A DNA stretch of 64,000 nucleotides from Candidatus Propionivibrio dominans (GCA_016709335.1 JADJNC010000018.1:24037-88036), one strand, 5' to 3'; shown: positions 53,871-63,059, numbered from the stretch's first letter. Notes: generated by a model from the sequence alone, not told the origin. Translations and numbers: made by a program.

Positions 53871-54753
53871 ATCGCTCTTTGGCGTCGGCTGGAACGACAT
53901 TCCGGGCGACATTGCGCTGTGGCTTGCTCAGGATCACCAATGCGATGCCACCAAGAATGGACAACGATGCCAGTACGAAACGTGTCGTTACGGATTCTCC
54001 GAGAATGATGATGCCACCGAGCGCAGCGATAACCGGAACGCTAAGCTGAACGGTCGCTGCGTTCGTGGCCTTCAGCGCCGGTACCACGGAATACCAGAGG
54101 GCGTAACCCAGTCCCGAAGTGATTGCCCCCGACGCAATGGCATACACAATGCCAATGATGTCCGGGTTGCTGTTTGAATATAAAAACATGCTCAGAAGTG
54201 CTGTGAAAAGCGAAGCACGCAGGAAGTTTCCGGCTGTAACCCGGGTGGGATCCCCGGCTCCTTTGCCGCGTAATGAATAGATACCCCAGGCAAAGCCGGC
54301 GATCAACATCAACACCGAGCCAAGCAGCGGCGGTGCAGACAGGCCGGGAAGCAACAGGCCAACCAAGCCTCCAAACGCGAGCGCAAGCCCGACAAGTTGT
54401 TGTTTATGGAGTCGCTCACCAGCCCACAAGCCATGACCGATCATCGTCGCCTGAACGGCACCAAAGAGTAGCAGGGCGCCAGTCGAGGCCGTCAGGCTGA
54501 TGTAGGCGAACGAGAAACCGGCGGCATAAGCGAACAAGGAAAAAGCCGAAACCCAGTTGCCCCGTCCGGTACGATCACTGCGAAAGAAAATCGTGATTGC
54601 CCAGAGTACCGCCGCACCCGAAACAAGTCGAATCGAGGTGAAGCTGGCTGCGTCGATGCTGGTCTGCTTGAGCGCGAAGCGGCACAGGATCGAATTGCCG
54701 GCAAATGCGATCATGGCGAGCATCGTTAGAACGGTAATTCGGACAAATGACAT
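53869..54753 (-). CDS. DMT-superfamily transporter (EamA domain)
   Basis: 294 residues, ten hydrophobic helices in two EamA halves (FAGNSILCRFALKQTSIDAASFTSIRL; SGAITSGLGYALWYSVVPALKATNAATVQLSVPVIA). Drug/metabolite exporter with unknown substrate. Isolated gene; stop coincides with repeat E copy 1. Confidence 0.82.
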   Translation of the reverse strand: MSFVRITVLTMLAMIAFAGNSILCRFALKQTSIDAASFTSIRLVSGAAVLWAITIFFRSDRTGRGNWVSAFSLFAYAAGFSFAYISLTASTGALLLFGAVQATMIGHGLWAGERLHKQQLVGLALAFGGLVGLLLPGLSAPPLLGSVLMLIAGFAWGIYSLRGKGAGDPTRVTAGNFLRASLFTALLSMFLYSNSNPDIIGIVYAIASGAITSGLGYALWYSVVPALKATNAATVQLSVPVIAALGGIIILGESVTTRFVLASLSILGGIALVILSKPQRNVARNVVPADAKER

Positions 54754-54792
54754 AAATCTTCCTCAGGCGATATTCGGCACTTGTTTGTGGGC

Positions 54793-55307
54793 TCAACGTG
54801 ACCGCTTGTCCGCAGGGTTGGGCGTCACTGCACTGGCTATATTACTGTACCGAGTCGTTTCGCGGGTTCGATGAGGATGACTGCTTTCAATGCCAGAAGG
54901 CACGCTGATTCGATCTTTCCACAACTCAGGTATCCAGGAAGCGAATTCAAAGGCAATGTCTCTGTGTGCGTAGGTAACGCCGTAACGCCCAGGCTTGGAG
55001 ATCAGCTCGCTGGCATGGGTTGTGTCTATCCATTGACGTAGCGTCAAAACGAAACTATTGAGGCCAGCCTTGTTTTTAAATCCCTCGAATTCGAGGGGTT
55101 TAAAACCGGCGTTATTCAGCCGTTCCCATACGCCTAGGAACTCGATGGTATTGCGGTTTTCATCCAGTTCTGGGTGACAGGGTCCGTACGATCCGGCTCT
55201 TTACGCTTGGCAACGTCCGTCAGGGAAATATAGTCATCACTCGCCTGGCTGAGAACTGTGACCGCAGCACCTTTGACTTCGATAGTGCTTTTCTTGGCTT
55301 TACTCAT
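54793..55307 (-). pseudogene. KilA-N domain protein, frameshifted and 3'-altered
   Basis: The ATG at 55307 begins SKAKKSTIEVKGAAVTVLSQ and reaches VTQNWM, after which the frame shifts near 55155 (a short deletion within an A-run). The second frame continues NRNTIEFLGVWERLNN, FKNKAGLNSF, QWIDTTHASELISKPGRYG and TYAHRDIAFEFASWI, the KilA-N/RhuM core, then ends in an unrelated tail. Such genes often accompany type I R-M systems. It starts nine bases after the hsdR remnant. Confidence 0.75.
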
Positions 55308-55315
55308 GGCGGTTC

Positions 55316-55510
55316 CTATGGCGCGAACTGGTTCAAGGCGATGAGGTCCTTCACGTATTCGGGAACAAGCGTACGGTAGCGCTGGGGCACGGCTCTGAAA
55401 TCGTGGTGGTGAAGTAGGTCTTGATGGCCGGGATGGCCGAGGGCGGCTCGGGCACGCGGTCGGCGACGAACCTGGAGAACTCCTCCTCCAGCAGCTCACC
55501 CTCACAACCA
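55316..55510 (-). pseudogene. C-terminal remnant of a type I restriction subunit (HsdR)
   Basis: Translated from the minus strand: GELLEEEFSRFVADRVPEPP, SAIPAIKTYF, then after a small deletion/frame change DFRAVPQRYRTLVPEYVKDLIALNQFAP and a stop at 55316. This matches the C-terminal helical region of HsdR-type helicase/nucleases. The upstream 95% is gone, and the break coincides with repeat E copy 2 at 55515. Confidence 0.6.
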
Positions 55511-55514
55511 TTAA

Positions 55515-55595
55515 AGGGTCAGAGACATTGCCTTTTTCATTTCTTTTTGCCGCCTGGAATTCAGGAAAGGTTATTCACTTTGACCCCAATGGCAT
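55515..55595 (+). repeat. Dispersed repeat family E, copy 2
   Basis: AAGGGTCAGAGACATTGCC...GGAATTCAGGAAAGGTTATTCACTTTGACCCCAATGGCA. The ends GGGTCA and TGACCC are inverted. It marks the left breakpoint of the hsdR fragment. The remaining 200 bases to the PEP-CTERM gene contain no recognised feature. Confidence 0.65.
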
Positions 55596-55794
55596 GCGTG
55601 CAACTCGCCAGTACTCCATACAGGCGACACGAAGGTGTATCGCCGCGCACGCAATGCGGCGATCCCGACGCAAACTTCACGCCGCTGTGATCTTTCGATG
55701 AGGACTACGGGATAGGGTCTCCCTAGTATAGGCCGTGCGGGTTTGCAGCCTTGAACTCGCCCCTAAGCCCCTCAAACCTCAAAGGAGATCAACC

Positions 55795-56586
55795 ATGTCC
55801 CATCGTAACTTCAAGCTGCGCCATCTGGCCGTCATCGCGGCATCTCTAAGCCTGGGTAGCGCAGTCCATGCGGCTCAGATCAACCTTACCATCACCGCCG
55901 AGAACCTGACACCGACCAACAGCATCAGCTTCGCGCCGCTGCATTTCGGTATCCACAACGGCAGCTTTGATGCTTTCAACATCGGGCAGGTTGCCACCGC
56001 TCCGATCATTTCGGTGGCCGAAGGCGGCAGTGGGGTGGCCTGGCAGGCGGCTTTTGCGGCGGCTGATCCTGGCGCTACCCGTGGCACCATCGGCATGCCC
56101 CTGTTTCCCGGCATGACTCGCAGCCTGACGGTGATGGTCGACACCGCGATCAACCCGTTCTTCACCTTCGCCGCAATGGCGATCCCGAGTAACGATTTCT
56201 TTATCGGCAATGATTCGCCAACCCGTTTCTCGTTGTTCAACCCCGATGGCAGCCTGAGGATCACCTCGATCAACCAGAAAGCCAGCCAGATCTGGGATGC
56301 CGGTTCCGAGGTGTTCGATCCGGCGGCCGCGGCGTTTGTTGGCAATAACGACCTGCGCACAGCGCAGAATTCCGTGGTGGCCTTCAACTTCGGCGAATTC
56401 TACGGCTTCAACGGCTTGACGACGGCGGCGGGTTACACCTTCAACAGCGCACTGACTGCCGATACCGACGTCTATCGCATCTCGTTTTCTGCGGCACCGA
56501 TTCCCGAACCCGAAGTCTATGCCCTGATGTTGTCGGGCATCATGCTCATCGGTGCGATCGCGCGGCGTCGCCGTGGCAAGGCCTGA
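55795..56586 (+). CDS. Exported PEP-CTERM protein 2 with spondin-like domain
   Basis: 263 residues from the ATG at 55795 (AAAGGAGA upstream). Signal peptide LAVIAASLSLGSAVHAA. The middle fits the spondin_N-type region (INLTITAENLTPTNSISFAPLHFGIHNGSFDAFNIGQ; GTIGMPLFPGMTRSLTVMVD). PEP-CTERM end IPEPEVYALMLSGIMLIGAIARRRR. Likely cell-surface or exopolysaccharide-associated. A two-component system follows downstream. Confidence 0.85.
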   Translation: MSHRNFKLRHLAVIAASLSLGSAVHAAQINLTITAENLTPTNSISFAPLHFGIHNGSFDAFNIGQVATAPIISVAEGGSGVAWQAAFAAADPGATRGTIGMPLFPGMTRSLTVMVDTAINPFFTFAAMAIPSNDFFIGNDSPTRFSLFNPDGSLRITSINQKASQIWDAGSEVFDPAAAAFVGNNDLRTAQNSVVAFNFGEFYGFNGLTTAAGYTFNSALTADTDVYRISFSAAPIPEPEVYALMLSGIMLIGAIARRRRGKA

Positions 56587-56800
56587 GAGCCTGGGGCGAT
56601 TTCGTTGCGAGCGCATCGGACCCGGTCCTAACGCCCCAGCCGTACTCTCCCAAGGTGAGTCGCGAAAGGCCGGGTCTGTCGTACGCGGCAGAACCGCTTC
56701 CGGCCCCTGAGCATGCGCGTGGCCCCGAGACTTGATCAGGCGAGGCTGCGTGTGTTCAAATCGGTGACCGGTGAGACTACTGCGTGCCGCCGGTCACCTC

Positions 56801-57505
56801 ATGAATGAACAACTGCTGCTGGTCGAGGACGACGACGCGATTGCCGGAGCCTTGCGCCTGCATCTCGAGGAAGCCGGCTATCGCCTGCACCGCGAGGCAG
56901 ACGGTCTTAAGGCAATGGCGGTGATCGATCGACAGCGCTGGGACATGGTGCTGCTCGACCTGATGCTACCCGGCGCCAATGGCTGGGACGTATGCCGGCA
57001 TCTGCGCGCGCGTCACCCCGATGTGCCGGTCATCATGCTGAGCGCGCGTTCGGCCGAGGCGCACCGCGTCCTCGGTCTCGAACTCGGCGCCGACGACTAT
57101 CTTGCCAAGCCGTTTTCGATGCTCGAACTGGTGGCCCGGGTACGCGCCCTGTTGCGTCGTATCGAACAGATGCGCTCGGCGCCTGCCGCGGCTGTTGCGG
57201 AGTTGCGCTTCGGCTCCTTCCGGCTTGATACCGTGCGTCGCGAACTGCTTAACGGGACGCAGCTCGTGCCGCTCACCCTGCGCGAATTCGACCTGCTGCA
57301 TTTCCTGCTGCGCCACCCGGGGCGCGCGTTCGACGGGGGCGAGTTGCTGCAACGGGTGTGGGGCGCCGCCTTCGACGGCTATGAACACACCGTGAACTCG
57401 CACATCAACCGGCTGCGCACCAAAATCGAGGATGACCCGCGCGACCCGCGCCGCATCGTCACCGTCTGGGGCGTCGGCTACCGCTTCGAGGAGCCCGCCG
57501 CTTGA
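56801..57505 (+). CDS. OmpR-family response regulator
   Basis: 234 residues from the ATG at 56801. Receiver domain with EDDD, phospho-acceptor Asp in MVLLDLMLP and Lys in YLAKPFS. C-terminal winged helix (PLTLREFDLLHFLLRHPGRAF, EHTVNSHINRLRTKIEDDPRDPRRIVTVWGVGYRF). Overlaps the kinase gene by four bases. Targets unknown; the neighbouring spondin/PEP-CTERM gene is one possibility. Confidence 0.9.
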   Translation: MNEQLLLVEDDDAIAGALRLHLEEAGYRLHREADGLKAMAVIDRQRWDMVLLDLMLPGANGWDVCRHLRARHPDVPVIMLSARSAEAHRVLGLELGADDYLAKPFSMLELVARVRALLRRIEQMRSAPAAAVAELRFGSFRLDTVRRELLNGTQLVPLTLREFDLLHFLLRHPGRAFDGGELLQRVWGAAFDGYEHTVNSHINRLRTKIEDDPRDPRRIVTVWGVGYRFEEPAA

Positions 57506-58992
57506 GCCGCCGCCGCTCTTTCACCAGGCGCCTGACCATTGCGCTGGCCCTGCTCCTGCTCGGATTTGGCGCGCTGGTCGGCCTGCTCGGCCGGCACGTT
57601 GCCGCCGAGCACGAGCAGGAAGCCTTGCAACGCCTGTCGCACGGCCTGGCCCGGCATATCGTCGAACACTGGCCCGAGATCATCCTGGCGGATCCCGAGC
57701 AGGCCGATCTTGCCGCACGCAAGGCCCTGCTTTCGATGCTGATGGTGGTGAATCCGGGCATCCAGGTGTACCTGCTGGATGCCGACGGCCGGGTGCGTGC
57801 CTATATCGGCGAACCCGGCATGGTGCGCACCGAACAGGTAGACCTGGCGGCGGTGCGCGATTTCCTGGCGGGCGCCGCATTGCCCCTGCGCGGCACGGAC
57901 CCGATGGGCTCCGGTGTCCCTCGCATCTTCAGTGCGGCGATGTTTCCACCGCGCGCTGGCGATCCCCGTCCGCCCGGTTACCTTTACGTGGTGCTCGATG
58001 GTCAGGCGCGTGATCTGGTGGCCGGGCAACTGAGCCTGCGGCGAGCGTGGCAAAGCGCCGGTCTGGCGGCCGCGGTCGGGCTGCTGGTGACTCTGCTTCT
58101 CGGAGTCTTCGCGTTCCGTCGTATGACCCTGCCTTTGCACCGTTTGGCCGAGCGCATGCGTGACTACAGTATGGGCGCCGACCCTCCGGCGGCCGGCGGA
58201 CGCCCCGTGCCCGCCAGCGATGACGACGAGGTGCAAGCCATCGGCAGCGCCTTCGACGAGATGACACAACGCCTCGAAGCACAGGTGCTGCGCGAGCAAC
58301 GGCAGGGCAGCGAGCACCGCGAAATGATGGCCAGCGTTGCGCACGACCTGCGCACGCCCCTGACGGCTTTGCACGGCCACCTCGAGGCGATGGCCGGCAA
58401 CTCCGCCGGACAGTTGGAACGCCAGGCGCGAATCCTCGCCGCAGCCCTGGCGCAGAGCAACAAGGTGCGTCGCCTGTCGCAGCAACTTTTCGAGCTCGCG
58501 GCCCTGCAATCTACCGATCAGGTGCTGCAACGCGAACGTTTTCGCCTTGACGAACTGGTCACCGACGCGGTGCAGAAGTTCGAGTTAACCCAGGCTGCGC
58601 CGCCGGTCATGCTGGATGGCGAGCCACCGGGTAACGTGGAACTCGACGGCGACATGCACTTGATCGAGCGCGCCCTGACCAACCTGATCGACAATGCGAT
58701 GCGCCATGCACCCGGCGCCGAACCCGTGCGCGTGAGCCTTCGGCGCGACGGAACACAGGTGCAAATCCTGATCGAAGACGCCGGTCCGGGATTGCCCGCT
58801 GATCTGGTGCACCGGCTCGAGCACAACGAATCGCTACGCGACCGGCCGCCCAGGCGCAGCGGCGGTGGCATCGGCGGCCTGGGGTTGGCGATCGCGCAAA
58901 GGGTAGCCATTTTGCACGGCGGCAGCCTGCGCTCGCTACCCTCGCCGCAAGGTGGCACGCGCCTGTGCCTGGCCTTGCCGCTCGCAACGTGA
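57502..58992 (+). CDS. Sensor histidine kinase
   Basis: 496 residues. Two membrane helices (about 10-32 and 178-205) frame a periplasmic sensor; HAMP about 205-255; H-box VAHDLRTPLTALHGHLEAM with the phospho-His; ATP lid LIDNAMRHAPG, EDAGPGLP, GIGGLGLAIAQRVAILHGG. Start overlaps the regulator stop. Signal unknown. Confidence 0.9.
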   Translation: MSRRRSFTRRLTIALALLLLGFGALVGLLGRHVAAEHEQEALQRLSHGLARHIVEHWPEIILADPEQADLAARKALLSMLMVVNPGIQVYLLDADGRVRAYIGEPGMVRTEQVDLAAVRDFLAGAALPLRGTDPMGSGVPRIFSAAMFPPRAGDPRPPGYLYVVLDGQARDLVAGQLSLRRAWQSAGLAAAVGLLVTLLLGVFAFRRMTLPLHRLAERMRDYSMGADPPAAGGRPVPASDDDEVQAIGSAFDEMTQRLEAQVLREQRQGSEHREMMASVAHDLRTPLTALHGHLEAMAGNSAGQLERQARILAAALAQSNKVRRLSQQLFELAALQSTDQVLQRERFRLDELVTDAVQKFELTQAAPPVMLDGEPPGNVELDGDMHLIERALTNLIDNAMRHAPGAEPVRVSLRRDGTQVQILIEDAGPGLPADLVHRLEHNESLRDRPPRRSGGGIGGLGLAIAQRVAILHGGSLRSLPSPQGGTRLCLALPLAT

Positions 58993-59108
58993 ACTCGCTG
59001 GTGCCGAGGCTTTGGGTGTCGGGGTGATGCACAGCAACTACTCGTGCATCTGCCGCCTTCAATCGCTCCTGGGCCTGAACTGATCATTTATTTGCCGGAT
59101 TCAAGCCG

Positions 59109-59681
59109 ATGGAACGTTGCCCCTGGAGCGAAGGTTTTGACCTTTACCGTGAATACCATGATCTGGAATGGGGTGTTCCGCTCCACGACGATCAAGCCTT
59201 GTTCGAGCTTCTGATCCTGGAGGGCGCGCAGGCCGGTTTGTCCTGGGCGACCATCCTCAAAAAACGTGAAAACTATCGGCATGCCTTCAATGGTTTCGAT
59301 CCGCTGCTCATTGCCCGTTATGACGATGAAAAGGTAGCCGCCCTGCTGGCCGATTCAGGGATCGTCCGAAATCGTGCCAAGGTGGCGGCAACAATCCAGA
59401 ACGCCAAAGCCTGCCTGGCGCTCACGGCCAGTGGCCAGTCGTTCAGTGATTTCCTGTGGCAGTTCGTTGATGGTGACCCGATTCAAAATCGATGGAGCTC
59501 GATGGCTGAAGTGCCAGCCAGCACGGTGCAGTCAGATCAGATGAGCAAGGCCCTTGGGCGCGCAGGGTTCAAGTTCGTCGGTTCGACGATCTGCTATGCT
59601 TTCATGCAGGCGGCAGGCATGGTCAATGATCATCTGATGAGTTGTCCGCGGCACGCCGAAGTCCAGTCGTATCTCCGCTGA
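59109..59681 (+). CDS. tag: DNA-3-methyladenine glycosylase I (Tag)
   Basis: 190 residues. Family signatures YREYHDLEWGVPLHDDQALFELL, EGAQAGLSWATILKKRENYRHAF, VRNRAKVAATIQNA and the C-terminal GFKFVGSTICYAFMQAAGMVNDHL with the zinc-site Cys/His. Excises 3-methyladenine in base-excision repair. Confidence 0.93.
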   Translation: MERCPWSEGFDLYREYHDLEWGVPLHDDQALFELLILEGAQAGLSWATILKKRENYRHAFNGFDPLLIARYDDEKVAALLADSGIVRNRAKVAATIQNAKACLALTASGQSFSDFLWQFVDGDPIQNRWSSMAEVPASTVQSDQMSKALGRAGFKFVGSTICYAFMQAAGMVNDHLMSCPRHAEVQSYLR

Positions 59682-59741
59682 CTACCCCGCGAATCTTGAA
59701 ACTCATGGTTCTAACGTCGCCAAACGCAGCGGTCAGCGGAG

Positions 59742-59905
59742 CACCGCTTTTGAGCGTTGCCAGCGACGGGGCATGCTTTCCAGCAGACTCGAGCCGCGAA
59801 GCCGCGCTCCTGGTTGCTCCCATCCGTTCCGCAACGGCGTCTTGCGTCAGGCCGGCACGGGACCGAGCCTTGAGCATTTGGCCGGCAAGCTGGTATCCAG
59901 GGCAT
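59742..59905 (-). pseudogene. Truncated copy of the HigA-type antitoxin gene at 63232
   Basis: The DNA encoding LKARSRAGLTQDAVAERMGA, SAASRLESAGKHAPSLATLK is nearly identical to the intact gene at 63232-63549, but its 5' part and the C-terminal codons are missing or replaced. The flanking phrase CGGTCAGCGGAGC is shared too. No toxin gene accompanies it. A duplication remnant. Confidence 0.8.
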
Positions 59906-59980
59906 TCACATTGACTGCTTTAATCCCGGTGAGGGGCCAGTGGGTCGGAAACCTTAGGGCTGCCCGATTGGGCGACACAG

Positions 59981-60451
59981 CTACCGGGCCTGTTTCGTGA
60001 GGTGCTGTTTCTGATCCAAAACTTGGTTGAGGTTTCGTAGAACATCCCGCATTGATCGGGAGTGAAGGCGCCCAAGATCAAGCACCTTGCCAAGCAGTGC
60101 AACCAGCCAGCCGTGTGCCTGAGCTTCGAGCCTGTAGATCACGCGCGTTTCCTGGCCCAGCGGCTCCAGGCACCACTCACCGAAGCCATCGATGAACCCG
60201 CCGAAATATCGCATCCGTATGCGTTTCGGCCTATCCACCGCTTCAACCCGGCAGCGAAAGGGCCGCCCTCCGAAGGGGCGCACTTCCACTTCCGTACCCA
60301 GCAGCTCCACGCCACCGGAGAGGACGCGTATGCCAAGGGACTTCGGCCACCACCGAGGATATCCTCCGATGTCAGCCAGCACCGGCCACACTTCGCTTGC
60401 GGGAAAGGGGATCGTGATCTCGTCGCTTGCATGTATCGGTGTGCTGGTCAT
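59981..60451 (-). CDS. SRPBCC-family (polyketide cyclase/START-like) protein
   Basis: 156 residues: ITIPFPASEVWPVLADIGGYPRWWP at the start and GEWCLEPLGQETRVIYRLEAQAHGWL later, the helix-grip fold pattern for binding hydrophobic ligands. No catalytic motif is diagnostic. Isolated gene between duplicated antitoxin DNA and REP repeats. Confidence 0.75.
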   Translation of the reverse strand: MTSTPIHASDEITIPFPASEVWPVLADIGGYPRWWPKSLGIRVLSGGVELLGTEVEVRPFGGRPFRCRVEAVDRPKRIRMRYFGGFIDGFGEWCLEPLGQETRVIYRLEAQAHGWLVALLGKVLDLGRLHSRSMRDVLRNLNQVLDQKQHLTKQAR

Positions 60452-60571
60452 CGTCTTTCTCGATTCCTGATGCGGACAATCATTAAAGCGTCAGAGATCA
60501 ATGGCACTACCTTAAGCATTTAACATCAGATAGTTACGTACCACAACAAGCAGTTGACAGGTCAGCGGGAC

Positions 60572-60662
60572 GTAAAGCGTCGTCCCGGCAAAAGCCGGGA
60601 CCCAGTAGCGGGTAACAATTCTGGACACCGGCTTTTGCCCCGAAGGAAACACCGGTGTGACG
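60572..60662. repeat. REP-like hairpins, family C, copy 7
   Basis: GTCGTCCCGGCAAAAGCCGGGACCC and GGACACCGGCTTTTGCC...ACCGGTGTGACG; diverged units. A partial family E fragment (CATTAAAGCGTCAGAGATCAATGGCACT) lies just before at about 60482-60512. Confidence 0.65.
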
Positions 60663-60679
60663 GCCTATTGAGCTTTTCA

Positions 60680-60952
60680 TCAGGTACTTTTCTCATACTC
60701 CTCAACAGCAAGCAAGAGGCTGGTGCGATGAAGCCGCGCGACTTCTTGCCATGACTCGCCGCTCAGCGCCGATTCAAGCGCCCAGAGCAAATTGAGGCTC
60801 ACCTTGCGGTTGGCCCTTTTGGCCATCACATAGGCGGGAACCGAACCGAGAGCACGAAGCTGTGCGATCGAAGTTACGCCCGCGCAGGCAAGTATTTCCT
60901 GCGATTTGGGACCAAGGCTCTTGAGGTCTGCGATGGATTTCGACTCAACCAT
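60680..60952 (-). CDS. TfoX/Sxy C-terminal-domain protein
   Basis: 90 residues from the ATG at 60952; the frame continues upstream only into the MITE. Helix-hairpin-helix style LKSLGPKSQEILACAGVTSIAQLRALGSVPAY followed by NRKVSLNLLWALESALSGESW, the TfoX C-terminal domain as a stand-alone protein. TfoX relates to competence control in other bacteria; a stand-alone domain may do something else. Its start codon is two bases from the MITE target duplicate, so its leader comes from the element. Confidence 0.75.
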   Translation of the reverse strand: MVESKSIADLKSLGPKSQEILACAGVTSIAQLRALGSVPAYVMAKRANRKVSLNLLWALESALSGESWQEVARLHRTSLLLAVEEYEKST

Positions 60953-60958
60953 AATCAG

Positions 60959-61135
60959 CCCAGAAACCGCAATTGAGCGCGACTTATTGGCTGCAACACC
61001 ATGTTTGGCGAGGGTTTGGCCCTCACCCCGACCCTCTCCCACAGGGAGAGGGGGTTTGCACCCTTCTCCCTGCGGGAGAAGGGCCGGGGATGAGGGCCTA
61101 CGATATCGGCATTACGCTCAACTGCGTTTTTTAAG
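60959..61135 (+). mobile_element. MITE-like element, copy 5 (177 bp, target duplication ATCAG)
   Basis: Begins CCCAGAAACCGCAATTGAGC and ends GCTCAACTGCGTTTTTTAAG; interior nearly identical to copy 1. ATCAG flanks it at 60954-60958 and 61136-61140. Lies immediately upstream of the TfoX-domain gene. Confidence 0.92.
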
Positions 61136-61236
61136 ATCAGTCGATTTGAGATTGACGAAGGTTCCAGCCATCCGGCGGGCCGCGCCGATGCCTGCCAGGT
61201 TGAAGACATGTGTCGATCCGTCCGGTCGGCGCCGGG

Positions 61237-61670
61237 TCAGGACGAACCGGGGGCAGAGGGCACCAGGCCGTATCGGTTCATGACGGAAACAAGTTGCGCT
61301 TTGTCCGGCGGACCTCCCGCGTTCATCACCGCAGCGACGTCTTTGAAGTACTGCACCCCAATGTCCGGAGACAGGATGATCAGCGCCCGGGCGGCGCAAT
61401 CAAAAGGATTGGAGAACGCATGCACGGTGCCTCGTGGCGTATGCATGCTCTGCCCAGGACCGAGGTCTCGCGTATCGGCGCCGACTCTGTAGCGAAGCGT
61501 CCCCTCCAGGACGTAGACCAGTTCTTCGTTGTTGGAATGACTATGGGGGGGGGTGGAACATTCGACGCCGGTGGTACGGTGAGTTCAAACATGCCCATGC
61601 TCGCGCTCTGCGAACCGTCGATGAGGTAGCGGATGCCCAGTTGTCCGACCTTGATGTAAATTGAGCTCAT
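61237..61670 (-). pseudogene. Cupin-domain protein gene interrupted at a poly-C tract
   Basis: Starts at the ATG at 61670 (SSIYIKVGQLGIRYLIDGSQ, FELTVPPASNVPPPP). At nine consecutive C on the coding strand (61545-61553) the frame is lost. With ten (or seven) C it would read HSHSNNEELVYVLEGTL and continue RYRVGADTRDL, MHTPRGTVHAFSNP to the stop at 61237, giving a complete cupin with metal-binding His-x-His. Either a sequencing error, a recent mutation or a slipped-strand on/off switch. Confidence 0.75.
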
Positions 61671-61855
61671 TGGGTGTTGGCCTGGTTGGTTGAGCAAATT
61701 CGTGCCTGAACCTCAAATCATTTTTTGCCAATTTTTTGCGTGCTTTGGCGGCTGGTTTTGGCGGCGGCCATAGGTGTGTCTTCGGGTGGGTGTCGCAACG
61801 CACCGACGGACCCCATTGCACCACGGCCGGCAGGGGCAGGGACCCGGCCGGGCGG

Positions 61856-62857
61856 TCAGCGCGCCATGCGGCGGCGCAGCGCGACGCTGCACAGCCCAGC
61901 CAACAGCAGCGCCCAGCTCGCAGGCTCGGGCACGGCCGACGTGATGACCCACGACGCGGTGGATCCGTCGCCGCTGCGTACGACCGTGAAGGCCTCGGGC
62001 ACGACGACCTGCACGTGCGCGGTGTTCAGGAAGTCCAGGTCGGCCGGCGCTCCGGTGCGCTGCACGATGTCGCCGGTGGCGAGTTTACGGCTGCTGGTCT
62101 CGAAACCGGCCCAGATGTTGAAGAAGCTCTCGCAGTAGCCCCGGGCTACGAAGCACTGGCCGGCGGGCAGCGTCGCGGTGACCGACACCACCTGTCCGGC
62201 CAGACTGGATTCGAAGCGCTCGTAGCGATAATGATCACCGTCCGGTGCGCCGAGCCGCAGCACGGTGCCCAACCCCATCTGCCAGCCGCTCTCAGTGCTG
62301 GAACTCAGGCTGCCGTCCAGCGTCATCTGCAGTGTCACCTCCATCGGTCCGGCATAGGTGTTCGCGTAGCGCAGCTCGAAGTGCTCGATCACCTCGGCGC
62401 CGCCGTAGCCGGTGGTGTATGCGTACGTGGGCTGGCCGCCGGCGTTCTGCGTGTAGCTGCCGTAGGTGGTGACGGCCTGCAGGTGCAGCGTGCCGGCAAC
62501 GACATCGGCCGCGGCAGAAAGGCTGCCGGTGATCGGAACCTGCGCCGCGCCGGGCAGCGTGTCGCCGCGGCCGCTGACCTGCACCATCGAGCGCACGTCG
62601 GACACGCCGGACAAGGCGTTGAGGGAGGTCGACACACTGCCCGGCGACGGCGCCGTCCAGGGCAGCGCGACGCCGTCGCGGCTGGCTTCGGCGTAAAAGC
62701 TGTCGTCGACGATGTTGCCGATCCCGTCGAAGCCCATGCTGCTGTAGCTGCTGGCCGTGCCCGCGCCGGCCGACCCGCAGGCCACAGCGGCGGTGATGGC
62801 CAGGGCAAAAGCGGGTGCGCGGGCGGCGGTGCGGACGGTGCGGCGGTGCGTGCTCAT
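61856..62857 (-). CDS. Exported PEP-CTERM protein 3
   Basis: 333 residues from the ATG at 62857 (GGGAAG upstream). Signal peptide APAFALAITAAVACGSAGAG. Beta-rich body without a recognised domain, two cysteines in CFVARGYC, and the C-terminal AVPEPASWALLLAGLCSVALRRR sorting signal. GC content and Ala/Gly/Ser bias appear higher than in its neighbours, hinting at transfer. Confidence 0.8.
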   Translation of the reverse strand: MSTHRRTVRTAARAPAFALAITAAVACGSAGAGTASSYSSMGFDGIGNIVDDSFYAEASRDGVALPWTAPSPGSVSTSLNALSGVSDVRSMVQVSGRGDTLPGAAQVPITGSLSAAADVVAGTLHLQAVTTYGSYTQNAGGQPTYAYTTGYGGAEVIEHFELRYANTYAGPMEVTLQMTLDGSLSSSTESGWQMGLGTVLRLGAPDGDHYRYERFESSLAGQVVSVTATLPAGQCFVARGYCESFFNIWAGFETSSRKLATGDIVQRTGAPADLDFLNTAHVQVVVPEAFTVVRSGDGSTASWVITSAVPEPASWALLLAGLCSVALRRRMAR

Positions 62858-62965
62858 GGGAACTTCCCTGTCAAGGTTTGGAATTGCAATCATCATTTTG
62901 CAAGTATCTCTGCCCAGGTCGACCTTCGTCAACCTGGAATTCCCAATCGTTAAAGCAATCGTTAT

Positions 62966-63040
62966 AGGGTCAAAGGCATTTCCCTTTCCGTTTGCCTCCT
63001 TGAATCCAAAAAAGCTAATTTACTCTGACCCATTGGCACT
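62966..63040 (+). repeat. Dispersed repeat family E, copy 3
   Basis: TATAGGGTCAAAGGCATTTCCC...CTTGAATCCAAAAAAGCTAATTTACTCTGACCCATTGGCACT. It keeps the GGGTCA / TGACCC ends and the central CTTGAATCC phrase of the other copies. Confidence 0.65.
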
Positions 63041-63059
63041 GGAAAAATCGAGCCTGGAA

